Below, in pieces: positions 45,478 through 55,680 of a DNA stretch of 64,000 bases. Position 1 is the stretch's first letter; the number at the start of each line of letters is the position of its first letter. A model generated the notes under the pieces. The model worked only from the letters and a program-made list of their open reading frames with translations, had not been told where the DNA came from and ran no database searches. Source of the stretch: Notamacropus eugenii (taxonomy: Eukaryota > Chordata > Mammalia > Diprotodontia > Macropodidae); contig NC_092875.1 in assembly GCF_028372415.1 (NCBI RefSeq), positions 227,048,636 to 227,112,635 on the forward strand, given 5' to 3'. The translations under genes and the position numbers were made by a program.

Positions 45478-45936
45478 TGTAATGGCAATTTTAAAAGAAA
45501 GAACTTTCTCATTAACTAATAGACCCATGTGACTTGCTTAAAACACCAGGAAGCTTAAGTCACTTGAGATAGTAGGAGACTGATGAATATATGGAACAGG
45601 AAGGGTGGAACAGAAGTGGGAGGAAGTGAGTGAGAGCAGTTGGGCTAGAGGAGAGAGCGCACAGGCCAGCAGGCACAGCAAGCCTTGTGAGTGTCTGCTT
45701 GTGAGAAGGCCCCAGTGGGGGAGGGGGAGGTTTAAGAATGCCTTTGTCCCAAGGAACAGTAACGTATGTGTATTGACTTCTTGGCTACTATGATAGATTT
45801 GGCTTTCTGGTGTCTGAAAATATGTTGTTTTTTCTTCTGCCTTCTGTATGGAGAGTCTTTTATACTTTGTGATTCAGAACTATGCCAGCATGTTCATAGA
45901 CATCCTCAGTGCTGTGCATATAGCCTGGGTGGTACA
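45478..45936 (+). mobile_element. LTR, family 1, inside L1
   Basis: It opens TGTAATGG, closes GGTACA and follows the other family 1 copies ('ctaatagacccatgtgactt', 'gcttgtgagaaggccccagt', 'atagatttggctttctggtg'). Unlike the other three family 1 copies, its flanks (ctgaa and taaga) do not match. Together with the missing L1 ORF1 sequence, this suggests a rearrangement or deletion at the left side. Confidence 0.75.
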
Positions 45937-45944
45937 TAAGATCA

Positions 45945-46241
45945 AGAAGAAAATACTACAAGTAGCTAGAAAGAAAAAATTCAAATATCAAGGAACTTCA
46001 GTCAGGATCACACAGGACCTTATAGCTGCTATTTTAAAACAAGGGAGGAATTGATATATGATATTCCATAAGGCAAAGTAGCTTGGACAACCAAGGATCA
46101 ATTACCCAGCAAAACTGAGCACAATCTTTCAGGCAAGGAGATGGACGTTCAATGAAATAAGGAACTTCCAGACCTTCCTGATGAAAAGGCCAGAGTTCAA
46201 TGGAAAATTTGATCTTCAAATACAAGATTCAAGGAAAGCAT
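45945..46241 (+). pseudogene. L1 ORF1 C-terminal remnant
   Basis: The ORF1p C-terminal domain is readable across frames: 'ARKKKFKYQGTSVRITQD', 'NYPAKLSTIFQARRWTFNE', 'FLMKRPEFNGKFDLQIQ', then a stop at about 46239-46241. The N-terminus, coiled coil and RRM are missing, lost where the LTR and the unassigned segment now lie. Confidence 0.75.
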
Positions 46242-46504
46242 AAAAAAGGTAAACAGAAAAAAAATTACTTGTCATTCAATAAGGGCAAAATGTTTACATC
46301 CCTATATGGGAGAACGATACTTGTTTATCATGAGAATGGTACATTTATTATGACATTTAAAGGGATATACATAGATAGAGGATGTGGGTATAAATTAACT
46401 AATATGATGATAAAAACTAATTAAGAGGTGTGAAGGGGTTATAATGGGAGAAGAGGAAGGGAGGAGACAGAAAAGGTAAATTATATCACATGAAGAGGCA
46501 CAAA

Positions 46505-46528
46505 TATATATATATATATATATATATT
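46505..46528. repeat. (TA)n microsatellite
   Basis: About 12 TA units in the L1 inter-ORF spacer. Confidence 0.95.
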
Positions 46529-46859
46529 AGAGTAGAGGGAAAGAAGGGAGAGAGATAAGCATTATTTTAGCTTCACTCTCATTAGATTTGGTTCAAGGTC
46601 GGAATGACATACTCTGTTAAGTATAGAAATATAACTTACCCAATAGGCAATAGGAGGGAAAAGGGGAAAGAAAAGATGAGGTTAAAAGGAATGAAAGAAA
46701 TAGTAACGGAAAATGGAAAGAAAGGGGAGGGTGGCTGATGGAAGGGAGGAAAAAAATTGAGGTAGGTGATGGTCAAAAGCAAACCTCTTTTGAGGAAGGT
46801 AAGAGAAAAGGGTGAAATAAAAATATAAACGGGGGCAGGGGAAATAGGATGAAGAGAAA

Positions 46860-49130
46860 GACACAGCAATCATAACTATGAATGTGAATGGGATGAACTC
46901 TCCCATAAAAAGGAAGTGGATAGCAGAATGGATAAAAACCATAATGCAACAATATGTTGTTTACAAGAAGCACATTTGAAATGGGGGCAAACACAAAGGG
47001 TAAAGGTAAAAGATTGGAGCAGAATATTTTGTGCTTCAGTTGATATAAAAAATGCAGGGGTAGCAATCCTAATCTCAGACAAAGCAAAAGCAGAAATAGA
47101 TCTAATCAAACGAGATAAGGAGGAAACTATACCCTGCTAAAAAGCACCATAAACAATGAAGCAATTTCATTACTAAAGATATATGCTCGAAGTGGTATAG
47201 CATCCAAATTCTTAGAGGAGAAGTTAAGGGAGTTAGAGGAAGAAATAGACAACAAAGCTATACTATTGGGGGACCTCAACATCCCCCTCTCTGAACTTGA
47301 TAAATCTATCCTCAAAATAAACAAGAAAGAAGTTAACAAAGTCAAAAGAAATTTAGAAAAGGTCGAAATGATAGACCTCTAGAGAAAACTGAATGGGGAT
47401 AGAAAGGAATATACCTTTTCCTCAGCAGAAGATGATACATACACAAAAATTGACCATATACTAAGGCATGAAAACCCCACAATCAAGTGCAAAAAGGCAG
47501 AAATAGTCCATGCATTCTTTTTCAGATCATGATGCAATAAAAAGTATATGCAAGAAAGGGCTATGGAAAGAAAGAACAAATTAATTGGAAATTAAATAAT
47601 CTAACCCTAAAGAATGAGTGGGTCAAAAAACAAATCATATACACAATCAATAACTCCATTCAAGAAGATGACAATAATGAGACAACCTACCAAAATATAT
47701 GAGATACAGTGAAAGCAGTTCTTAGGGGAAGTTTTATATATCTGAATGCTTGCAGGAATAAAAAAGAGAAAGAGAAGAACACTAAATTGAGCATGCAACT
47801 GAAAAAACCTAGAAAAAACACAAATTGAAAATCTCCAATTAAATACTAAATTGGAAATACTGAAATTGAAAGGAGAGATTAATAAAATTGAAAATAAGAA
47901 AACTATTGAACTAATAAATAAAACTAAGAGCTAGTCTTAAGGGAAAAAAAACAATAAAATTGATAAATCTTGGGCTAATTTGATTTGAAAACATAAAGAA
48001 ACCAAATTACCAGTATCCAAAATGATAAATTCACTACCAATGAAGTATAAATTAAAACAATAATTAGGAATTATTTTGTCCAATTGTATGCCCACAAATT
48101 TGACAATCTCAATGAAAAGGTTGAATATTTATAAAAATTATAAATTGTCCCAATTAACAGAAGAGGAAATAAAATGCCTAAATGGTCTCATCTCAGAAAA
48201 AGAATTTGAATAAGCAATCAATGAACTCCTTAGGAAGAAATCTCCAGGGTTACATGGATTTACAAGCAAATTCTATCAAATATTTAAAGAACAATTAATT
48301 TTAATATTATGTAGATGATTTTGGAAGATAGGCAAAGAAGGAGTCCTACCAAATTGTTGTTATAGTACAAATTATAATACAAATATTGTTCTGCTATCTA
48401 AACCGAGAAGAGCCAAAACAGAGAAAGAAAATTATAGACCAATTTCGCTAATGAATATGGATGCAAAATTTTTAAAATAAGATATTAGCAAAAGGTTTAT
48501 AACAAATTATCATGAGAAAAATATACTTTGATCAGGTAGGATTTATACAAGGAATGCAGGATTGATTCAATATTAGGAAAACTATCAGCATTATTGATCA
48601 TATCAACAACAAAACTAACAGAAGCTATGTGATGATCTCAATAGATGTAGAAAAAGCTTTTGACAAAATACAACACCCATTCCTATTGAAAACACTGGAA
48701 AGTTTAGGAATAAATGGAACTTTCCTTAAAATGATAAGTAGCGTCTACCTAAAACCATCAGCAAGCACTATTTGCAATGACATTAAGCTAGAGGCATTTC
48801 CAATAAGATCAGGTGTGAAACAAAGATATCCATTATCATTACTGTTATTGAATATGGTTCTAGAAATGTTTGCTTTAGCAAGAAGAGAAGAGAAAAAATT
48901 GAAGGAATTAGAATAGTCAAAGAAGAAACTAAGTTATCACTCTTAGCAGATGACATGATGATATACTTAGAGAAACCTAGAGAATCAAGTAAAAATCTAC
49001 TTGAAATAATAAACCACTTTAATAAAGTTGTGGGACATATAATAAACCCACATAAATCACCTGCATTTCTATATATTACTAACAAAACTCAACAGCAGGA
49101 GATGGAGAAATTCCATTTAAAGTTACTGTA
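46860..49130 (+). pseudogene. L1 ORF2 (endonuclease and reverse transcriptase), broken
   Basis: The endonuclease begins near 46866 ('IITMNVNGMNSPIKRK'). Catalytic landmarks persist in shifting frames: QEAH (usually QETH) at about 46960, 'LLGDLN' at about 47265 and 'SDHDA' at about 47525. The RT part shows 'KSPGLHGF' at about 48240, 'SIDVEKAFDKIQHPFLL' (motif A) at 48638-48690, '[11 protein letters not shown]' where QGCPLS is usual, and 'LLADDMMIY' (the FADD motif C, first residue changed) at about 48940-48966. Many stops and frameshifts are present, and the cysteine-rich C-terminus is absent. The longest clean piece, 48629-48916, is 95 residues. Confidence 0.85.
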
Positions 49131-49504
49131 GATATTATAAAGTATTTTTCAGTCTACCAACTAAAACAACAGAGGGACTAGAGGGGTAGAAAATTTAAAA
49201 CATATGAAAGTGATTGTTGAAAACTGAAAACAAATAAATTAATATTTTTTAAAAAGAAAATAATGTAAAAATTTTAAAAATTAGTTTTTTGTGAACCAGA
49301 ATTTATATTAATATGAATCCAAGTAAGCTCCTAAACATTTCAGATTCATTAGTTTACTAATTCAATCATATTTTCTATTAGATGAATTTGTTTTTTACCA
49401 TCCTAATATTTTATAGTCTTTGAAGTGCTCCTGCAAATAGTTTTTGAATAAGATTACAATGAGGAGATAGCAAGTGATCCTTCCTTTCGGGGTTATCTTC
49501 CTAT

Positions 49505-49720
49505 CACAAACTTAAAGATAATAGAACTATAGTTCAGAACTAGAAGGGCACTTAGAGGTTATCTAGTCCCCTTGGTTTCCAGATAAAGAATCTAAAGCCA
49601 AAAGAGAGTGAGTGATGACCACTGTCACATACTTAGTAAGTGGCAAATTTGGAATTTTAATTGAGATCCTCCAAGACTGAGTTCTCCTTCTTTTATACTA
49701 CCTTAGACCTAATCTTGCTA
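49505..49720 (-). mobile_element. CORE-SINE, antisense, 'ggttatctagt' tail type
   Basis: 'gttcagaactagaagggcac', 'ttagaggttatctagtcccc', CORE remnants ('aaagccaaaagagagtgagt') and 'gttctccttcttttatacta' lie in antisense order. Confidence 0.65.
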
Positions 49721-49724
49721 ATTA

Positions 49725-49915
49725 AAAGATCCTAGAATGACAACTGGAAGGGTCTTGAAGGTCATCTAATTTAAACCATTCATTTTATATAGGAGAAATC
49801 CGAGGCACAGAAAGGATAGTGTAATTGCCTGAGGTCTTACATATACTAAGCAGTGTATCTGAGATTCAAATTCAAGTAACATGTCTGAGATTCTATCTCT
49901 GTGTTCAGCACCCTT
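49725..49915 (-). mobile_element. CORE-SINE, antisense, same type
   Basis: 'gatcctagaatgacaactgg', 'cttgaaggtcatctaattta', 'ataggagaaatccgaggcac'. It lies head to tail with the preceding SINE of the same type. Confidence 0.65.
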
Positions 49916-50694
49916 TTCATTATATGGCATTTAAAAACTACATTTATATTGGACATTTTATGGTAAAAATTCAGTTTTTATTTATTAAATTTAACATTAA
50001 TTTGACAAATAGCAATGTCTAGTTATACAAAAATTGTATATAATTTATTTTCAAATGAGGAGACTAATAATTTTAATTATAATATTGAAAGGAAAATTTC
50101 CATATTTAGCATGAAATATATTAGTTTTATAACTTCATTTTTAGACAGAAGTATAGCTCATCATCATTATATTTTTTAAAATTGCTAAACACATACTAAT
50201 TTTAGTATATTGTTAGTTGATACACAAGATACTGTATTAGTACACTATTAATTAACTCAAACTCTAGAAATATTATTTTTATTCCCACTGTATTACAAAT
50301 GCAGAATTATAAATGTTGAATGTTATTGTTGTTTTTTAAATAAGTAGTTTTGATTTGCCTAATTAGAGAAATGATCAGTACCTGATATCTCATTTAGTTT
50401 CTTTTCCAAATGCATCATACCATTCTGAATTTTCAATTTAAAATAGAATAACACTATTTCATAAAATTTTCCAGTTTTTTCCAGTTCTTATTTGGGTTGT
50501 GTATACAGAAATTTCTTTTATGGGTGTAACCATATATTTTTGGTGGAAAAATAAAAACACCTTCCACTTTCCACTAAATGGCTCCCTCTTTAATACTTTG
50601 TTCTTTCTGTTGAGCATTTCATTCCAGTAACAACAGTGTGTATGTGTGTAGCCTCTAGAACATCTGAGTCCTTCTCTTTGTTCTTATGGCTACT
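49916..50694. other. No gene seen
   Basis: Very AT-rich; nothing recognised. Confidence 0.4.
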
Positions 50695-51065
50695 ACTCTA
50701 TTTCCATCTCACATCATCTGTCAACTAGACTTCTCTAAAAGCTTCCTAATTGTTTTCCCTATTGATATATGCTAGATAGAAAGAAATATATACTTGCTCA
50801 TTCTGTGTGACATTTACCCATGTGCTCCCATACATCTCAAACAGGTCCTGCCAATATATTTGAAGCTTTCCTCAAGTTCCCTTAACATTTTTTACATAGG
50901 AAAGGAACCCATAGACTGTCTATTGATTATCCCAGATCTAATTTTATGATTGTTGAATATGAATTCCTGGATGGTAGGAATTGTACTGCTTTTGTCTTTT
51001 TATCTCTAGTTCCTGGCATTATGCATTGAACATAGTAAGTGCTTTATACATGAATATTGAATTGA
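50695..51065 (+). mobile_element. L2-type LINE 3' end
   Basis: It closes with 'cttttgtctttttatctcta', 'gttcctggcattatgcattg' and 'aacatagtaagtgctttata'. The upstream 'actagacttctctaaaagct' and 'gtgctcccatacatc' fit the L2 3' UTR. Confidence 0.55.
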
Positions 51066-52309
51066 ATTCACTTGTTAATAGAAGAAAAAAAAAGAAAGTA
51101 ATAAAGCTCAAGCAGGCATTGATGAGATAACTGCATTAGTCAGACTCCACAGAGACAGCATTATTTAACACAATAATTTAATGAACACTACTTGACATTT
51201 GAATTGTTGTTCAATGTTTTGTTACAAATTGCCTTTATTGGATACTCTTAGCATCCAACATCATTTACAATGGGCTTTACACACAAATATATCCACACAT
51301 TAAAGTGATTGCTTCCCAAAAGATTTTCTCATTTGTCATCATGGAACAAGCACAATGAAGAAGAATCTTTGGAATGATATGCCAGAGAGTAATTAAAACA
51401 ATTCTAGAATCATCAAAATTTGTACTCAAAAGGGACGTTAGAGATTATTTAGTACGACCTCCTCAATGGTAAAGGGGAAAAATGGATTAGCTAGAAGAAA
51501 ACAGTCAATTAGCAAGTTCAATGAAAAACAAGGAAAACATAAGTGGTTCAATTATATTTCTGAAAATATAAAACAGAACACCTACTTGAAAATCTCTGTA
51601 TACTGGGGGGATCTTCCATGAAGGACATATAGAAAACTATAAGCAAAATTTGCATAGGATGAGAAGACATGAATTGATCACAATTTAAACCCATGGAAAA
51701 AGTACCTGTATCAATAAGGTGCTACTGAAAAATCAATAAAAAGTGATCCAATTAGGTTCATTTCCTGCTTCTTTCCTCTGCTACAATCCTTGCTGTTCAT
51801 TGCACTTACTGCCACTCAGAATGATCTCTTGCCCCTTAATTGACACTCATTTAGAAGATAATGAAATTCTCTGCTGATAGCTTTCTCAACCTTTTACCCT
51901 GATATCATTCTCCCCATTTTGTCCACTGCACTCACCTCAAGCATCATCTTTTATTATCAGTGTCAACATTTATCAAACCAAGCAAACCTATTGTCTTGTA
52001 ATCTTCACCAACTATCTATGTAATATATAAAGATCTCTGGAATTAGGAGAAAAAATGATTTGTAAACCATATATCAATGTTATATTAATGCAAACTATAC
52101 TAATGTAAACTGTAGAAGAACCACCCATATTTGTCTATCATGATGGAGAGAGAAAAGCAGCTTGAGCAAAACAATTCTATGCTTCAGGGAGCCTGAGAGA
52201 GCTAATAATTATAATTTCCATGTAGAAAATGTCATTAAAGTTACCTCTGAAATTGTCTTCCATCTACTCCATGTGTATCTTCTATTTGCTTGTTTGTTTG
52301 TTCTTTATA
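51066..52309. other. No gene seen
   Basis: A CORE-SINE trace ('acgttagagattatttagta') lies at about 51430-51475. The rest is unassigned. Confidence 0.4.
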
Positions 52310-52765
52310 TGTTATCTGTTCCATCAATCCAAGAACTCCTTGAGGGCAGGGATCATGCCTTTCCTTTTCTTTGTAGCTCCAGCATGTAGAAGTACTTCTG
52401 ACTGGCACATGACAAGCAGTTAAGACATGACTATTAACTGCTGGAGTAAAACAAATCCATTTTACAGATACTGACAGAGGTGGCATGTACAATGCCCACA
52501 ACTACAGTATCTCCAAAGTCTCTCTTGGTATAAGTAGGTATGCCCTGTAAATGAAATTACAAAAAATGACTTTTCACATGTGTTTTCTCAGGAAAAGAAG
52601 AAAAGAGAAGGGAATCCCTGGCACTTCTGACACAAGCAAATGTGTCATGTGAGTTAGTCATGAATGCAATAAGACAGTAGCTGAGCTAGGATTGGGCAAT
52701 GAATCTAGCACAGTTCCTGACGCATAGTAGGTGCTTAACAAATGTTTGTTTGTTGATTAAATATT
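52310..52765 (+). mobile_element. Two L2-type 3' ends
   Basis: 'aagaactccttgagggcagg' and 'gatcatgcctttccttttct' at about 52330-52390 begin one tail. 'tagcacagttcctgacgcat', 'agtaggtgcttaacaaatgt' and 'ttgtttgttgat' at about 52697-52760 close a second, or the same, interrupted copy. Confidence 0.55.
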
Positions 52766-53683
52766 TCAAGAGAAACTTTCAAAACTGGAATTAAAAGGGT
52801 AAATGTGGAATGCCATATCTTCCCATTGGAAAGCACTGTCACTGGGTCATCGCTTAACAATAGCTTATGTTTGCATTGTAATTTTGTCTGAACAATTCCA
52901 TGTGATCATAGCACTCCAATGTTACAGTGGGTCTGTCATCTCACTGATGTAACTAGTCTCTTCAGTAATGTACATAACCACCAATACTTGCCTGAATATC
53001 TTGTACTGTTTTGGAATATACTCCTAGAATCCAAAAGAGTAAATCCACTCAAGGAGAACATTTGTTCTTGGGTATCTTTTTCAAGTTCACTTGGCATTTC
53101 ATGGAAGACCAGTGCAGTGCCCACTTGTTCCCTGATTATCTTTTGGTCTTATCGTATGACTGGCCCATCCTTTTTTTTTATTTTTTTATTCCAAGTTGCA
53201 CATTTCTCTGATGTTATTCTTGACAGTGCTCTTCCTGCATAATCCTTCAGTTGTAATTTCTGGTCATAGTAACTACATGACTTTTCATTGTTGTTTAGGT
53301 GAGGAACATCTTCAGTTCTATTATGTTATATGAATATTTTCCTACATAATAGTTTGTGATCATTTACTAAAAAGGTAAAATATTAAACCAGTTTGGAATT
53401 GGAGGATTTGAAAGAGTGATGAGTCAAGAGAGAGCTAAGTCAGAAGCAACGCCTGTAAGCAGGAATAGCTTGGGGAGAGGAGAACTCCTTGGCAACCTCC
53501 CCATACCTTTGACTTGAGGAAGACTTTGTGAACTTTAGAGAATAAGAGGATATTAGACTTTCCATTTGCATTTTATTCCTAACAAAATTTCTATAGCAAC
53601 TGACAGCATGTGCATCAGGAGACAAGGACAAAATAAACATGCTGATACAAGGCAACTTCAATTCTATACAAAGAAAATGTTAA
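52766..53683. other. No gene seen
   Basis: No repeat named with confidence and no convincing ORF. Confidence 0.4.
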
Positions 53684-53905
53684 CCTTTTTTTTCTGAAGG
53701 GTATTTTGAACCCACTATTCTTTCTATATGACTTTAACAAATAGCCCTTTCTAAAAGCAAAGTATGCACTGCTAATTAATCCATGATTATTAATTGATAT
53801 CAACTAGTCAGCAATGGTTGCTTTGTTTTTAGGAAAAAAAGATATTTATTAAAGTCATATAGAAAGAACAGTGGGTTCCAATCCTTACCCCTTCAAAAAT
53901 AAGAG
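53684..53905. repeat. Large palindrome (fold-back element)
   Basis: The left arm, about 53684-53763, contains 'gaacccactattctttctat' and 'atgactttaacaaata'. The right arm, about 53823-53905, gives the reverse complement 'gaacccactgttctttctat' and 'atgactttaataaata'. Arms of about 80 bp match at roughly 80-90%. The centre of about 58 bp is also partly self-complementary. The arm's inner end ('aaaagcaaagtatgc') occurs a third time at 54050-54062 as a direct repeat. It could be a MITE. Confidence 0.8.
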
Positions 53906-54084
53906 TCTGCTAAATTCTTCTCCCAATACATATGGAGTCTGGGGAAAAGTTGGTTTGATATATAGCGCGTTGTACATCCAGAATCCTTAAGAAAGAACAC
54001 ATAAAACAAGAGGTAGTTTAAAGCTCTGGTTACTGGAAATAATTTTTAAAAGCAAAGTATGCCTTGTTGAATAATTGACATCAG

Positions 54085-54310
54085 CAGGAGGCAGTTAGGT
54101 GATGGAGTGGATAGAGCACCGGGCTTGGAATCAGGAAGATCCAGCCTTGGACAGTTACTAGTTCTATTACCCTGGGCAAGTACCCTCTTTTTCAGTTTTT
54201 CATCTATAAAATGAACTGGAGAAGGAAATCGCAAACTACTCCAGAATCTTTGCCAAGAAAATTCCAAATGCAATCATGAAGAGTTGGGCACAACAGAAAC
54301 AACTGCACAA
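54085..54310 (+). mobile_element. Mar-1 SINE, full length
   Basis: Head 'ggcagttaggtgatggagtg' and 'gatagagcaccgggcttgga', CORE 'accctgggcaagtaccctc', tail 'ctggagaaggaaatcgcaaa', 'ctttgccaagaaaattccaa' and 'gttgggcacaacagaaacaa'. This is the cleanest statement of the family in the window. Confidence 0.9.
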
Positions 54311-55589
54311 CCACTACCATCAGGGAGGGAAGCATACCTGTGGGAGTTTGTCAATAACAGCATTAAAAAAGATACCCTCTGACCTTCCAGGTTGATAATT
54401 GTAAGGATCAAGTGAACTCTCATATACACATGGAAATATTCAACACCAGATGTGTTTCCTTTTCTCCCACCTTCCCTTTTCACCTTTCCCTGGATACTCA
54501 CCAACAAAAATCTATCTGGTTTGACTACCTATATGCTTAAAGAAAATGAGATTCACTAACTATTCCTTCTGGTAAAGTGGTTAACCATCAAACCTTGACA
54601 TTGATTCCTAAGCTCTAATAAGCTCTATCATTTCTTGTTTCTGTGCCTTCCAGAATCTAGAGTACTTACAACTGATCTAATGATGTAACTAAAGGAACCC
54701 TAGAACTTGTCATCCATCCCATGGCAAAATCCTTTAGACTGCCTGTCACTATTTTTATCATAGGCATATAAGCTGGCACATAAGCACTCAAGATTAGGAA
54801 GTGAGAATCCCATTACTGGAAAAGTGATTACATGGTTTCTCAGAGTAATCATCTGCCAGAAAGATGAATGAACCAAAAATCAAAAATCAAGTGGCTAGAT
54901 AAAAAGATAATGACAGGTCAGGAGTTTTTAACCATCCTTGGTTCATGGAGACATTTGGCACTCTGTTGAAACCTATGGACCTGAATTCAGAAAGAAATTT
55001 CTATATGCATAAAATCAAAAAATAACTTGGAACAGTCACAAAGAACATGAATTATAATGAAATAGCTATCAAAATATTAAAATTAATAACAAACACAGAA
55101 ACTTTAGCAGGTCATGTCCCCTCAAGTAGTGATCAGAAGGATTTAAAAAGGAAAGAATGGAAATATTTCCACATTGTCACTCTTACTTTATGCTTCTTGT
55201 TCCCTATAACTTGATTCCATGGACCTTGGAGACAATTCAATAACTCACAACTTCATTGTATCTTATATTTTCCAGTCGCAGTAAAGGAAATAAAAAGGAA
55301 TCCCAAATTTAGGCCTATTACATAGAACATTGTGTTGACATACGGTATGTGGGGAAGGGAGGAGTGTGGTGTATGTATATAATCATGAGGGTGGGTAGAA
55401 AAAACATGGGATGATAGAATAAACATGAATGATCCCCAAAGAACAATAAAAAAATAAATCTTTTCCTTTATTTTTGATCATGGTATAGTACCTCATTTTT
55501 TATTTATAGATTCTTTTTATTCTGTAAAATTGAATTCAAATAATTAAAAATCTCATTTAAGAAATATGATAAGAGATCTTGATCTCCAG
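54311..55589. other. No gene seen
   Basis: No recognisable feature apart from a possible processed tail 'aataaaaaaataaatc' at about 55445. Confidence 0.4.
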
Positions 55590-55680
55590 GAAGCCACTTC
55601 CCATTTCTAGGCCTCTTTTCCTTATTGGCTAGATGACCTCAAATATCTTTTTTAATTTCTAATATTCTATGATTATATCA
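55590..55680 (+). mobile_element. CORE-SINE fragment, 'ggctagatgacctc' tail type
   Basis: 'ctaggcctcttttccttatt', 'ggctagatgacctcaaatat' and 'ctaatattctatga' form the 3' half of the SINE type seen at 7930-8135. Confidence 0.55.

Larger units (their letters stand above)
44633..49256 (+). mobile_element. L1 element with ORF2, internally deleted
   Basis: A 4.6-kb L1 starting 'cagtggtggagccaagatgg' (YY1-like CAAGATGG at 44645-44652) and ending in an A/T-rich tail at about 49256. A short repeat aaaataatg at 44624-44632 and 49257-49265 is the likely target-site duplication. It contains a 5' region, a remnant of ORF1 C-terminus (45945-46241), the inter-ORF spacer (about 46242-46860), and ORF2 endonuclease and RT (to about 49130). 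The ORF2 C-terminus is deleted. An LTR interrupts it at 45478-45936. The segment 45230-45477 does not match L1 and remains unassigned. Confidence 0.8.
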
